A DNA stretch of 64,000 nucleotides from JAGQSZ01 sp049647585 (lineage in GTDB: Bacteria > Actinomycetota > Acidimicrobiia > Acidimicrobiales > Microtrichaceae): assembly GCA_049647585.1 (NCBI GenBank), contig JBARXY010000001.1, forward strand, positions 142,568 through 206,567. The letters run 5' to 3'. Below are positions 42,488-51,888 of this stretch, piece by piece. Each line of letters starts with the position of its first letter. Positions within the stretch are counted from its first letter, which is position 1. Made by a program: the position numbers and the translations under genes. The notes below the pieces were generated by a model. That model did no database searches. It was not told where the DNA came from and saw only the letters and a program-made list of their open reading frames with translations.

Positions 42488-44197
42488 TCAGGCATTTCCG
42501 GTCTGAACGCCAACAACTGCGTCGGTGAGGACGAGTCGGCCATCGCGGATCTCGTACTTCTGTCCGCTCCGGGGGCACACAAGATCTTCACCCAGGCGCT
42601 CGCCCTCGTGGCTCATCCAGCCGATCTGTCGCGCCGGGGACCCGACGACCAGCGCATGTGGCGGCACCGGACCGGCAACAACCGCACCCGCTCCGATGAA
42701 CGCGTACTCGCCGATCTCATTGCCGCACACGATGGTTGCGTTGGCACCGATCGTTGCGCCTCGACGCACGACCGTGGTCATGAACTCGTCCTTACGTGAT
42801 ACTTCGGCACGCGGGTTGTACACGTTTGTGAACACACACGACGGGCCACAGAAAACGCCCTCCTCGAGAGTCACTCCGGCATAGACGCTGACGTTGTTCT
42901 GGATCCGACAACGGTCACCAACGGTGACATCGGGACCGACGACCACGTTCTGGCCGAGAGTGCAGCCTGCTCCGATACTCGAACCAGAAAGCACGTGTGA
43001 GAAATGCCAGACCTTGGTTCCCTTGCCGATGGTGACACCGTCATCGATATAGGCGCTCTCATGGATCAGGCTGTCGGGGTGCTGACCAACGTCGGCGCCG
43101 GTATCGGAGGGGGTCGAGGAACCGGGTTCGGCAAGACCACCCGGGGTCGCCCGGGCACTGGAACCGACCAAGCCGTCAAGACCCTCTGGGCCGTGCCGTT
43201 CGGCGTCGACCATCGCGCTTCCTGCGGCCAATGAGGCCTGGGCTGCCGCCAGGACGGTCAGGACTCTGACCCCTTCGTGTCCATCGGTGCGCGGAATCGC
43301 GCCGGTCGCGATGCAATCAAGGAAGTGCTCGCATTCAAGACGGAGCGGTTCGGCCTGTTCGAGAGAAATAGGTGTGGCGTCGGCCTTGACCGGAATCGGT
43401 GTCGACCCGTCCCAGTCAACCCGGTGCTCGAACAAGGTGAGCTTCGAGTCCCACGGTTGCAGATCATCGAACACGACCATCGCATCTGATCCGACGACGA
43501 CCAGTCTCTGTTCCTTGAACGGATGGAGCCAGGAGACGAATACATGCGCCCTCTGACCACCGGGGAACTCGAGGTGGGTTGTCGTAACGTCGGGAACGTC
43601 CTGACTCAGGAAGGTCGACCCTACGGCGCTCACCTCAGAGGGCTCCTCGCCCACCAGAGCAAGAAGCATGGATAGGTCATGGGGAGCGAAACTCCAGAGA
43701 ATGTTCTCCTCCCGACGAATCTTCCCAAGATTCAGTCGGTTCGAGTAGAGGTACCTCAAGTCGCCCAGTGAACCGTTCCGAACCATGTCGGCCACAGCCA
43801 GAAATGCCGGGTGATAGCGCAATAGGTGACCGACCATGAGTTGGCGATCCACCTCTGCCGCTTTAGCAACGAGCGCCTGAGCCATCGGCACATCCAGCGC
43901 CAACGGCTTTTCGACGAAAAGATGCTTCCCGGCGTCAAGGCAGCGAAGGCCGAGAGTTCCGTGCTCAACGGCGGGAGCGGCGACGACCATGGCGTGGATC
44001 GACTCGTCGGCGAGGACGTCATCGAGTGTGCGAGCCTGGACGGAATGCTGCGCCGCCAGGGCCGCTGCATTGTCCGGATCGGTGTCCACCACCGCGACAA
44101 GAGCGCCGAGTTCCGCAAAGGAACGTACGAGGTTTCGTCCCCAATACCCGCAACCAACTACAGCTACGCGTACCTGGTCCCTCGCCACAACTGACAC
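42488..44197 (-). CDS. Fused Gfo/Idh/MocA dehydrogenase and hexapeptide acyltransferase (WbpB-WbpD type)
   Basis: 569 aa from GTG 44197 (AGGGGA five bases before); a GTG at 44254 would add 19 residues. Residues about 10-325 are a Gfo/Idh dehydrogenase with VVGCGYWGRNLVRSF and VEKPLALD near 100. A Gly/Ser/Pro linker follows at about 335-375. Residues about 380-520 are a left-handed beta-helix of hexapeptide repeats (IGKGTKVWHFSHV, IGAGCTLGQNVVVG, IGANATIVCGN) like WbpD. A short C-terminal tail follows. Together the enzymes oxidise UDP-GlcNAcA at C-3 and acetylate the 3-amino group made by the DegT enzyme encoded 11 bases downstream. Bifunctional fusions of this type exist in databases. Confidence 0.88.
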   Translation of the reverse strand: MSVVARDQVRVAVVGCGYWGRNLVRSFAELGALVAVVDTDPDNAAALAAQHSVQARTLDDVLADESIHAMVVAAPAVEHGTLGLRCLDAGKHLFVEKPLALDVPMAQALVAKAAEVDRQLMVGHLLRYHPAFLAVADMVRNGSLGDLRYLYSNRLNLGKIRREENILWSFAPHDLSMLLALVGEEPSEVSAVGSTFLSQDVPDVTTTHLEFPGGQRAHVFVSWLHPFKEQRLVVVGSDAMVVFDDLQPWDSKLTLFEHRVDWDGSTPIPVKADATPISLEQAEPLRLECEHFLDCIATGAIPRTDGHEGVRVLTVLAAAQASLAAGSAMVDAERHGPEGLDGLVGSSARATPGGLAEPGSSTPSDTGADVGQHPDSLIHESAYIDDGVTIGKGTKVWHFSHVLSGSSIGAGCTLGQNVVVGPDVTVGDRCRIQNNVSVYAGVTLEEGVFCGPSCVFTNVYNPRAEVSRKDEFMTTVVRRGATIGANATIVCGNEIGEYAFIGAGAVVAGPVPPHALVVGSPARQIGWMSHEGERLGEDLVCPRSGQKYEIRDGRLVLTDAVVGVQTGNA

Positions 44198-44341
44198 TGA
44201 TTCCCCTGACGCAGATTTGAATGATTCAGTGTACGTCCACATCGTCGGGTTCACTCTCCGGCAATCAACAACTCTGGTCGACGGGATATTCTCCCCAGAT
44301 CGCTATGCCACAGATCGCGATGCCACGTGACCAAGGACGTA

Positions 44342-45337
44342 ATGAAGGCGGGTAGGTCGACCAAGTACACCCCAATTCAATGGCCACACGGCCACGCCTT
44401 TGCATTCACCATTTTCGATGACACCGACTGGACAACGCTTCCCGACGGCCGCCTCATTTATGAGTTCCTGACGGACCTGGGCTTTCGGATTACCAAGTCT
44501 GTCTGGCCGTTGGCCACAACCGCTCCCCGAACAACCGGAGGAGACACCTGTGCGGACCCCGACTATCTGGAATGGGTTCTGAGTCTCAGGGACCAGGGCC
44601 ATGAGATCGGATATCACAACGCCACCGATCACCCTTCCCTCCGCAACGAGACAATCGAGGGTTTGGAGAAGTTTCGAGAGATGTTCGGGCAATACCCACG
44701 TGTGGGTGCCGACCATGGCGGCAACAGCGAAGCCCTGTACTGGGGACCTCGACGCCTGAGTGGCTGGAGGTCATTGGCATACTCGCTGATCCAACGGAGC
44801 CTGCAACCACATCGCCCCCGGTTCAGTGGGGATGACCCAGAGTCAAGATTCTTCTGGGGCGATATCTGTCAGCAACACATCTCGTATTGGCGAAATTTCA
44901 CATTCGCCGAGACGAACACGCTTCGAGCGTGTCCGGAGATGCCGTACCACGACCCAGCGCGGCCGTTCGTCAATCACTACTTTTCGGCTACCGATGCGCC
45001 CCGACGCGAGTCGTTCCTCAAACGACTGACGACGGACCGTCTCGACCAGCTGACTGCGGAAGGTGGGGCGTGCATCATGTACACCCACTTCGGGGTCGAT
45101 TTCGTGGTCGACGGTGCACTGGACCCGGGCTTTGTCAATGTCATGACTGCGCTGTCCCGACGAAACGGCTGGTTCGCACCTGTCAGCGATGTCCTCGACT
45201 TCCTCAGCTCACAACAACAGCCAAGTCCCTTCAATGCGAGCAGGCGTCGTCGACTTGAAATCCTCTGGCTGGTCGACCGGTTGCGAAACACACGGCGGTT
45301 CGGCCCACGGGTGGCGACGACCACAAGTCGGCCGTAG
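44342..45337 (+). CDS. NodB-like polysaccharide deacetylase family protein
   Basis: 331 aa from ATG 44342 (AAGGA five bases upstream); a GTG at 44327 is also possible. Motifs: TIFDDTDW near 20-27 (the Asp pair in the NodB position), GHEIGYHNA near 88 (the His pair for metal) and CIMYTHFGVDF near 245. This is the order of CE4-like proteins, though spacing is wider than in small NodB enzymes. It may N-deacetylate a glycan or a lipid-linked sugar. There is no signal peptide, so it is probably cytosolic. Nine bases separate it from the methyltransferase gene. Confidence 0.75.
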   Translation: MKAGRSTKYTPIQWPHGHAFAFTIFDDTDWTTLPDGRLIYEFLTDLGFRITKSVWPLATTAPRTTGGDTCADPDYLEWVLSLRDQGHEIGYHNATDHPSLRNETIEGLEKFREMFGQYPRVGADHGGNSEALYWGPRRLSGWRSLAYSLIQRSLQPHRPRFSGDDPESRFFWGDICQQHISYWRNFTFAETNTLRACPEMPYHDPARPFVNHYFSATDAPRRESFLKRLTTDRLDQLTAEGGACIMYTHFGVDFVVDGALDPGFVNVMTALSRRNGWFAPVSDVLDFLSSQQQPSPFNASRRRRLEILWLVDRLRNTRRFGPRVATTTSRP

Positions 45338-45346
45338 TTTCTCACA

Positions 45347-46234
45347 ATGGATCTGATCTGTCCGCAGTGCCGTTCTGTTCTGAGCGATGAACTCAGCTGC
45401 AGCGGATGCGGTCGAGTCTTCGGTCAGGCGGGCGAAGTACCGATTCTGCTCCCCGAAGACTCCGTCTTCAATGCCGACCAGGTTGTCGACCGACGCGGCT
45501 ATTTCCAAAGCGGGTCCAGCGATTCCAGACTCAAGGTAAGGCTCCGACGGTCGCTCCCGTCCATAGCCGGAGACTCCTCCATCGGCATCGAGGACGAGTA
45601 TCTGGCAACGACCAACGGCAGTGGGCTCATTATCGGCGCAGGTTCTCGTAGGACTCACCAAATGCAATATCCAGCCATCGACTGGCTAGTGACTGACGTG
45701 GACCTGACCCATGGCGTGGACATGATCGTCGACGCGACAGCTCTGCCATTTGCCGATGGAGAATTCAATGTGGTGATCGCCGATCATGTCATCGAGCACG
45801 TGTTCGACATGCAGGCCGCCGCAGCGGAGATACAGCGTGTCTGCGCGGTCACAGGGACGATCGTGATCCGGGTTCCGTTCTGTCACCCATGGCACGGACA
45901 GCCCTACGACTTTTTTCGATGCACTCCGACCGGACTCCGAGCCCTCTTCCGGGACTGCGATGTACTCGAGTTATGCGCTGGTCAGGGTTCCGCGAGCGCC
46001 GTTGCCTCCATGACAAATCGACTAGTGGTCGATCTGAGCGGCGGTCGGTGGACACGTCGAGCGCTCAATGCCCTGAGCCGTATCCTGCTCAGCGGACTCA
46101 AACTGCTCGACAAACGTCGTACGACGGTTCAGATTGGCTCCGCAGGGTCACTAACCTTGGTGGGGCGCAAGTCCACCCATCGTCGGTCGCCGGCAGAAGT
46201 GATCGAGGAGGTCAAACTACTGACTGAGCGCTGA
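45347..46234 (+). CDS. SAM-dependent methyltransferase with N-terminal Trm112-like zinc ribbon
   Basis: 295 aa. The N-terminus holds CPQC and CSGCG (Cys5, Cys8, Cys18, Cys21), a two-knuckle zinc-ribbon of the Trm112/DUF951 kind. The class I methyltransferase domain begins near 85 (GLIIGAGSRRT, then LVTDVDLTHGVD) and continues with ADHVIEHVFDMQAAAAEIQRV and PYDFFRCTPTGLRALF. It shares the last block with the methyltransferase at 21789. It likely methylates a sugar in the same glycan. It converges with the acyltransferase gene at 46291. Confidence 0.83.
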   Translation: MDLICPQCRSVLSDELSCSGCGRVFGQAGEVPILLPEDSVFNADQVVDRRGYFQSGSSDSRLKVRLRRSLPSIAGDSSIGIEDEYLATTNGSGLIIGAGSRRTHQMQYPAIDWLVTDVDLTHGVDMIVDATALPFADGEFNVVIADHVIEHVFDMQAAAAEIQRVCAVTGTIVIRVPFCHPWHGQPYDFFRCTPTGLRALFRDCDVLELCAGQGSASAVASMTNRLVVDLSGGRWTRRALNALSRILLSGLKLLDKRRTTVQIGSAGSLTLVGRKSTHRRSPAEVIEEVKLLTER

Positions 46235-46249
46235 GAGGTGGTTCGTCGT

Positions 46250-46273
46250 GGAGCGACCAAGTGTCATCGCTCC
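46250..46273. terminator. Hairpin between convergent genes
   Basis: GGAGCGA (46250-46256) and TCGCTCC (46267-46273) form a 7-bp stem with a 10-base loop in the 56-base gap between two convergent stops. It would serve both strands. No T-tract. Confidence 0.4.
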
Positions 46274-46290
46274 GATGCAGTCCTTCCGTC

Positions 46291-48417
46291 CTAGCCTTTG
46301 GGCCCGGCAAGTGCTCCGGCGATGGCGTCCTGCAGGGGATCCACCATACGGAGACTGCCTAGCTTCGTCAGATGGTTGTCGTCGAAGTAGTTCCACGACC
46401 CATCCATCTTCGGGCTGCAATTCTGCCCCGGGCAATAGATGTCGAACGGATCCAACACGCTGGCCAGCGGATACTTGGCCACAAGGTCCGATTCGGCTTC
46501 GACCCAGGCCCTCCTGCTTCTCTCCAACTGTTGCCGAGGAGTGTCCGCTACCCGAGGATGAGGGCGGACAAGGGAAACCGAGCCGTCGGGAAAATCGAGC
46601 CCCCAGTTGGGGACGTCCGAAACAACCAGGGTCGGCATCTTCCGCTCGTCCATCAGATGAAGCATCCCGTCGAATCGCCTGGTCCACTCGTTCAGCGCGA
46701 AGACCCTGTCCTGCTTGCTGCTGAACTTTCCGCCGATCTGCACTCCGTTGTCCGTGACCATCTCGGTGGTGAGTGTGTAGCCGGAGCTCCGGTTGATCAC
46801 TACGACCAGATCCGGGCGAAGCTTATCCACCAGCCCAACAGCCTCTAGCTCCCACCAATCGCAGCCCGGTTGATCGGAGGCATTTTTGGGGATCACAAAT
46901 GGGCAGGCTGATCGCGTCCAGACAGCCACGTCGTAGCCGTCCGAATTGCCGGCCTCGACAACTCCGGAGCTTGCCGCGGCACCATGGGAATCCCCCAGTA
47001 GCAGGATCAGACCCTTCGGATTGTCCACTCCGAAGAGGCAACTCTGTTCGGACCAAGGGTCCTTCTCTTGATCACCTGCGTGACAGCCAGCCGTGAAACT
47101 GACGCCATGCTCTGCCCATTCCGGAGGCGCTTCAAGCCCCCAGCCGTGCGATGCGCCGAAATAGGCGCCAGCCGCCAACACCAACGGCCCAGCGATACAG
47201 AACGAAGCCATCCGCAGAGCCCGCAGGCCGCTAATCTTTCGATTCAGCCGGACGCGCTGTTCCACAAAACGGAAGGACAGCACCGTCGGAACTATCGAAG
47301 CTACAGCCGCAATCGGCTTGGCCAGTCCCGCCGTCGGCCACAGAACTCCGGCGAACACGATCGCGGGCCAATGCCACAGGTACCAGCCGTAGGAACGGTC
47401 ACCAATCCAAGTCAGCGGACGCCACGAGAGAGCCGTTCTCACCGGACCCAATCCGGCGCCCGCCACCATCAGCGCCATGGTCCCGGCCACCGGCAACACT
47501 GCCGCTGAGCCCGGAAACACAGTCGACTCATCGAACATGACGCAGGAATAGGCCAGTAGCAACCCTCCGGCCACCCCCAACACGAATCGGCCCACGGCAT
47601 TGATGCGCTGCAGCCTGACTTCGGCCAACGCGACCAATGCACCGGCACCGAACTCCCAGACCCGCATGGGGGTCCCGTAGAAGGCCAGCCGCTCGGGGGA
47701 CCCGATGGCCAGTGTTCCGGTGGAAAGTGCCCAGGAAAGGAGGAATGAAAGGACCGACACGACCCCGATCGAGACAGCCAGCGTCCTCAGTTGCGATGGT
47801 CCGGCTCGGCGTCGGGACACCAAGCGCCATACCAGAAGCAGTGCTGCAGGCAGGAAGAGATAGAACTGTTCCTCCACCCCGAGTGACCAAGTGTGGAGAA
47901 AGGGGTTCAGTGTCTCGGACGGTCCCCAATATCCACCCCCTCGGAAATAGAGAAACCAGTTGCCACTGAACAAGGTCGCAAATGCCCCTGTCCTGAGTGC
48001 GTGCTGCTGGGCCTGAGACCCCAGAGGGCTCAGCAATAGAACAGACAGCAGCAGCGTGACGGTCGAGAAGGTGGCAAAGGCCGGAAGCAATCGACGGGCA
48101 CGTCGCGAATAGAAGTTCGAAAGAGACAGGCCCCCGGAGTCTCCGAGCTCCCGCACCAATAGCCGGGTTATGACAAAGCCGGAGAGGACGAAGAAGACGT
48201 CAACTCCTACGAAGCCTCCGGGAAGCCAGACTCCTGCGTGGAATAGGACAACGGCCAGGACCGCTATTCCTCTGAGCCCTTGCACATCCGGTCGAAAACC
48301 GGAGATCGTGGAAGGCGTAGGGCTCACTAGCCCTTCGTCACTGGAAACAACTTGCACTCCGGCCCCCACGCAATTCAGGTTGGGCAAGTTTAGAGGCTGG
48401 TCGGCTGAATCCGGCAT
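46291..48417 (-). CDS. Acyltransferase-3 membrane protein with C-terminal SGNH domain (OafA-like)
   Basis: 708 aa. FRPDVQGLRGIAVLAVVLFHAGVWLPGGFVGVDVFFVLSGFVIT near residue 42 is the acyltransferase-3 signature (RGxAxxxVxxxH). About ten helices follow up to about 425. The soluble C-terminal part has LLLGDSHGAAASS near 487 and DDNHLTKLG near 685, the Ser and Asp-His blocks of an SGNH hydrolase-fold domain. OafA-type proteins acetylate surface glycans outside the membrane. It is last in the minus-strand set with the FemAB-like and two GT4 genes, after a 33-base gap. Confidence 0.88.
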   Translation of the reverse strand: MPDSADQPLNLPNLNCVGAGVQVVSSDEGLVSPTPSTISGFRPDVQGLRGIAVLAVVLFHAGVWLPGGFVGVDVFFVLSGFVITRLLVRELGDSGGLSLSNFYSRRARRLLPAFATFSTVTLLLSVLLLSPLGSQAQQHALRTGAFATLFSGNWFLYFRGGGYWGPSETLNPFLHTWSLGVEEQFYLFLPAALLLVWRLVSRRRAGPSQLRTLAVSIGVVSVLSFLLSWALSTGTLAIGSPERLAFYGTPMRVWEFGAGALVALAEVRLQRINAVGRFVLGVAGGLLLAYSCVMFDESTVFPGSAAVLPVAGTMALMVAGAGLGPVRTALSWRPLTWIGDRSYGWYLWHWPAIVFAGVLWPTAGLAKPIAAVASIVPTVLSFRFVEQRVRLNRKISGLRALRMASFCIAGPLVLAAGAYFGASHGWGLEAPPEWAEHGVSFTAGCHAGDQEKDPWSEQSCLFGVDNPKGLILLLGDSHGAAASSGVVEAGNSDGYDVAVWTRSACPFVIPKNASDQPGCDWWELEAVGLVDKLRPDLVVVINRSSGYTLTTEMVTDNGVQIGGKFSSKQDRVFALNEWTRRFDGMLHLMDERKMPTLVVSDVPNWGLDFPDGSVSLVRPHPRVADTPRQQLERSRRAWVEAESDLVAKYPLASVLDPFDIYCPGQNCSPKMDGSWNYFDDNHLTKLGSLRMVDPLQDAIAGALAGPKG

Positions 48418-48450
48418 CTACCGTTCTTGGTCGTCACGACGTTGAGCCGT

Positions 48451-49479
48451 TCAGCGCGGACGGGGTGCGTTATGTCTTCCTCTCACCCGCTGAGCAACTC
48501 TGACACCGGACCTGGCGGCGTTTCTAACTTGATCGAGGCCCCGAAACCTGGACCAGCGAACCCACGGAACCTCAATGGGTTCGCCTCCGTACTTGGCCTT
48601 GTATTCGCCTCCCCCGCCGAAGTCGAAACTCACCGAACCCCGATCTCTCCAAGCCCTGATCGCGTGCCACATGACGGCCTCGTTAGGGCGAATATCGGGA
48701 CGCGTCACCTCGGATGCACCCATGTAGAAGCCTGCCGAGGCTCCCGGAATGCCTGGGAAGATCCCGGTCGCAACGCTGACACCCTCGGGGTTGCGAGCTC
48801 GCAGCAGGAGAAGATGGCCGGTCGGGTGAAGGTGCTCGATCAGTGATTCGATCCGCTCGATCGGGAAGGTCGGAACCAGCTGACGCTTGGCGAATACCTT
48901 TGTCACCTGCGAGTAGTAATCCGTGACGAACTGTGCGAAACCGGGTTGATCGATCTCTTCCACGACCACCGATTTGGATTCGGACCGGCGGATGTTCCGG
49001 CGCGCGGTCGGTGACATTCCTTCGAGCATCGTGTCATCGTCGCGAAGCTCGAGCTGATAGCCCCGGAAGGGTGACACGACCGCTCTCGAAGGCGCCTCGG
49101 AGTCGGTCGAGAGCGAGAGGTTCCGGTCCATCACCTCGAAATGCACGCAACGGAGCGATCCGAACGCGAAATCCGCCAGCGCAGAAACCGCTTCCCATCC
49201 CAGGTCCGAACGGTCTGTTGTGAATCCCATATATGACGTGGACCAACCGGGAAGCGGTGAACCGAGTAACGGCAGTCCACCGCGGCGCACCACCGCTCCC
49301 GAGAACCAGCCGATCGGGCGGTCCCCCTCGAACAGTTGTGCAGCGACAGGTTCGGCGTGCTGGGTCGACCGAAGGAACTCCAGCCATTCTCGGGTCTGAA
49401 ACACCGTTCGGTCGGGTCGAGCATCAAGCTCTGTCCACGGAACCTCGTCGACAGAAACCCTCGCGAGTCGAACCGTCAT
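48451..49479 (-). CDS. FemAB/GNAT-like acyltransferase
   Basis: 342 aa from ATG 49479, one base of which overlaps the upstream stop (TAATG). The N-terminal part (TVFQTREWLEFLR, then DRPIGWFSGAVVRRGGLPLLGSPLPGWSTSYMGF) and the later ARRNIRRSESKSVVVEE and SFDFGGGGEYKAKYGG match FemAB-like proteins of the PF13480 type, which have two GNAT folds and are often found in polysaccharide loci. They transfer an acyl or aminoacyl group; the substrate is unknown here. It is coupled to two GT4 genes and the OafA-like gene, suggesting glycan acylation. Confidence 0.78.
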   Translation of the reverse strand: MTVRLARVSVDEVPWTELDARPDRTVFQTREWLEFLRSTQHAEPVAAQLFEGDRPIGWFSGAVVRRGGLPLLGSPLPGWSTSYMGFTTDRSDLGWEAVSALADFAFGSLRCVHFEVMDRNLSLSTDSEAPSRAVVSPFRGYQLELRDDDTMLEGMSPTARRNIRRSESKSVVVEEIDQPGFAQFVTDYYSQVTKVFAKRQLVPTFPIERIESLIEHLHPTGHLLLLRARNPEGVSVATGIFPGIPGASAGFYMGASEVTRPDIRPNEAVMWHAIRAWRDRGSVSFDFGGGGEYKAKYGGEPIEVPWVRWSRFRGLDQVRNAARSGVRVAQRVRGRHNAPRPR

Positions 49480-50678
49480 TAGTTCCCTGACCCGCTGTCG
49501 CTCAATATGGCGTCCCACCAAATCGAAGCCACGACCGCTCCCGTATGATGCTGCTCGACATGCTCGGACAGTGCCGCGCCTGCTTCGGCGGCCAGGCCGG
49601 GATTTCGAAGGACGTGTTCCGTTGTGTCGCATAGGTCGGCCAGACGCTGTCCAGAAGTTACGAATCCCCGACCCTTGGACAGCAACTCGGGAAGTCCACC
49701 GGTTGGCGTTGCGACCACCGGAAGTCCTCGTTGACCAGCCTCCAACGCAACCAGCGGCAGAGGGTCCTCCCGGCTCGGGATGAAGATCACGTTCGCCTTC
49801 GCGGCAACGCTCCATGGATCTATCAATTCCTTGATCCACTCAATGGGATCGGTCCCGTCGACCCATCCGGCGTCCTGTCCAACCGGCGCCCCACCGATCC
49901 ATCCGACCGAGGACGATGGAAGGCGTCTGCCCAGTTCATACGCGATCGGGGCAAGTCGGTCGGTTCCCTTCCGCCAGCCCGGTCGTCCCACGCCGATCAC
50001 CCAGATCCGATCCGGGTCCAACTCCGTGTGCGACTCTGGCGGGCCGGTGCGGCTGGACACCCCGCTGGTATGGAGTCCATCGACTCCGGCAGCGGAACGA
50101 CTGTCGACGATTCCCGGGACCACGACGATTTTGTCGGCGCTCGCACCTCTGGAACGGGCGAGGTCGGCTACTGCCGCGCTGACCACCATGACCCGGCTCG
50201 CCCTGTCGAACGCCGCCTGCTGGTCCCGATGTGGAACAGACCTATCGAGCCCGGTCTCCAGCTCGTGAAGGTGCAGAACAACCTGCGTCTCTGAGGAAAC
50301 AACCCCCGTCAAGGGCCAGGCACCAGCGCCGTTCAACAGCAACACGTCCGGGTGAGGAAGGCGTGAAAGACGGGCCCTCCAGAAACTGGACTCAATCGCC
50401 GAGGCCGACGAGTTCAGTGGCCTCCACCCAGCCGCGACCGAACGAATTCCAGTTACAAGTGCTCCAGGAACACTGCGATGTCCGGCTGGTTCGAGAACGG
50501 TCACCGACCCGGCCAGCTCGCCGAGTTCCTCTTCCAGCGGTCCTCCGTGCATGGCAATGACGTGCACACTTCGGCGCTGCTGCTCCGAGCTCGCTCGAAG
50601 CAGGCGCGCCAGCACGATCGGCACACCCGTACGCGACATGTTGTGGAGGCCGATCCATACAACCGCTCCGTTGCTCAT
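49479..50678 (-). CDS. Glycosyltransferase family 4
   Basis: 399 aa from ATG 50678; longer frames upstream run into the preceding gene without homologous sequence. The N-terminus WIGLHNMSRTGVPIVLARLLR has the S-R-T-G-x-P motif seen also in the proteins at 50686 and 10017. The C-terminal signature FIPSREDPLPLVALEAGQRGLPVVATPTGGLPELL near 304 contains E-x7-E. It is seven bases after its upstream paralogue, so a tandem duplication followed by divergence is likely. A cytosolic transferase; donor unknown. Confidence 0.87.
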   Translation of the reverse strand: MSNGAVVWIGLHNMSRTGVPIVLARLLRASSEQQRRSVHVIAMHGGPLEEELGELAGSVTVLEPAGHRSVPGALVTGIRSVAAGWRPLNSSASAIESSFWRARLSRLPHPDVLLLNGAGAWPLTGVVSSETQVVLHLHELETGLDRSVPHRDQQAAFDRASRVMVVSAAVADLARSRGASADKIVVVPGIVDSRSAAGVDGLHTSGVSSRTGPPESHTELDPDRIWVIGVGRPGWRKGTDRLAPIAYELGRRLPSSSVGWIGGAPVGQDAGWVDGTDPIEWIKELIDPWSVAAKANVIFIPSREDPLPLVALEAGQRGLPVVATPTGGLPELLSKGRGFVTSGQRLADLCDTTEHVLRNPGLAAEAGAALSEHVEQHHTGAVVASIWWDAILSDSGSGN

Positions 50679-50685
50679 CCCGCTA

Positions 50686-51861
50686 CTACCTGTCCCCGAT
50701 GATCGCCTGCCAGAGCACCGGCGCAACATGGTCGACCAAGTGGGTGCCGAGCACCCAGCTCTGAAGGCTTTCGCCTTGCTGGCGCCGATATTCCTCGTCG
50801 CTCAGAAGCAACCCGAGCCGGTCTGTCATCCGATAGAGATCTCCGAGCGGCACAGCCATATCGGGCGACCCAGCCGAACCGAGGATGTGTCCCAGACCTC
50901 CTGCGTCGAAGCCAATCACGGGTACGCCCAGCGCACCTGCCTCCAGTGCAACTAGTGGGAACGGATCCTCGCGGGCCACCGAAACAACTACATCCGAAGC
51001 AGCAATGTAGGGACTTGCGTCAGCAACCGATTCCATGACTCTCACGTCACCCTGAAGTCCTGCCCGTCGAATATCTCCTTCGGTCTCCTGCCGCTCCGAA
51101 CTCTGAGGGTCACCTCCCAACCAGACACCCCTCGGCTTGGTTGGAAGTTCGGCGAGCATGCCCATCAAATCGACAAACTCCTCTGGCCCTTTCCTCCGTC
51201 GCATCGCCCCGACGGATAGAACCACCGGGCGCATTGATCCTCCGGTGAGCACGTGGCGTGCTCTGCCAACAGATTCTCGGGACGGCTTCGGCTCCTCGAT
51301 GAACGCATCTACCGGATAGACCCGTGATGGGTTCACTCCCCATCGATCAATCAACATCGCAGCCACAGCTGGTCCAGTCGCTATGAACCGGTCCACCGAA
51401 TCCAACAGTGTTCTTCGTCTGGAGTTCGCCAGGACGCGCTGCGCGACGTGATCGAGTTCGTGCACATGGCAGACAAGCGCCGCTCCCGGCGTAACGAGGG
51501 ACGTCGCCAGCTCGAGTGCTGCGAGGGTATTTGCGACGACGACATCTGTTGCGGCCTGTGACCTCAAACGTGGCCACAATCCGGCCCCGTGTATCAGACC
51601 CAACTCAGCATTCGGCGTGCCACGGACCGACCCGATCCCGGCCGAAACGCGATCCAGCGTCCGAACCACCGGGTTGTCAACCACATGGCAAGGGGCCAGG
51701 GACCGATATTCCGCGACCAGAGGTCCGCCGCGCCGGAGCACCACCCGTGCCTCGCAGCGTTCACCGCTCAGAAGCCAACGAAGCATCCCTCTCATGAGGA
51801 TGGGAGCGCCTGTCCGGCTCGCGTCGTGACCGACATAGGTCACTCGCAATTTGGGAGTCAT
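50686..51861 (-). CDS. Glycosyltransferase family 4
   Basis: 391 aa. TYVGHDASRTGAPILMRGMLRWLLSGE opens the acceptor domain. VLSVGAMRRRKGPEEFVDLMGML near 214 and VVSVAREDPFPLVALEAGALGVPVIGFDAGG near 289 define the donor site (E-x7-E). It is close in layout to the GT4 gene immediately downstream and to the one at 10017-11174. First of a four-gene minus-strand unit: GT4, GT4, FemAB-like, OafA-like. Donor unknown. Confidence 0.88.
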   Translation of the reverse strand: MTPKLRVTYVGHDASRTGAPILMRGMLRWLLSGERCEARVVLRRGGPLVAEYRSLAPCHVVDNPVVRTLDRVSAGIGSVRGTPNAELGLIHGAGLWPRLRSQAATDVVVANTLAALELATSLVTPGAALVCHVHELDHVAQRVLANSRRRTLLDSVDRFIATGPAVAAMLIDRWGVNPSRVYPVDAFIEEPKPSRESVGRARHVLTGGSMRPVVLSVGAMRRRKGPEEFVDLMGMLAELPTKPRGVWLGGDPQSSERQETEGDIRRAGLQGDVRVMESVADASPYIAASDVVVSVAREDPFPLVALEAGALGVPVIGFDAGGLGHILGSAGSPDMAVPLGDLYRMTDRLGLLLSDEEYRRQQGESLQSWVLGTHLVDHVAPVLWQAIIGDR

Positions 51862-51888
51862 TCAGTGCCTATGACGAGGTAACTCCGT

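Noticed and set aside
41826..42506. + strand open frame of 226 codons
   Set aside because: Antisense to the PLP aminotransferase, whose catalytic Lys and Asp are clear.
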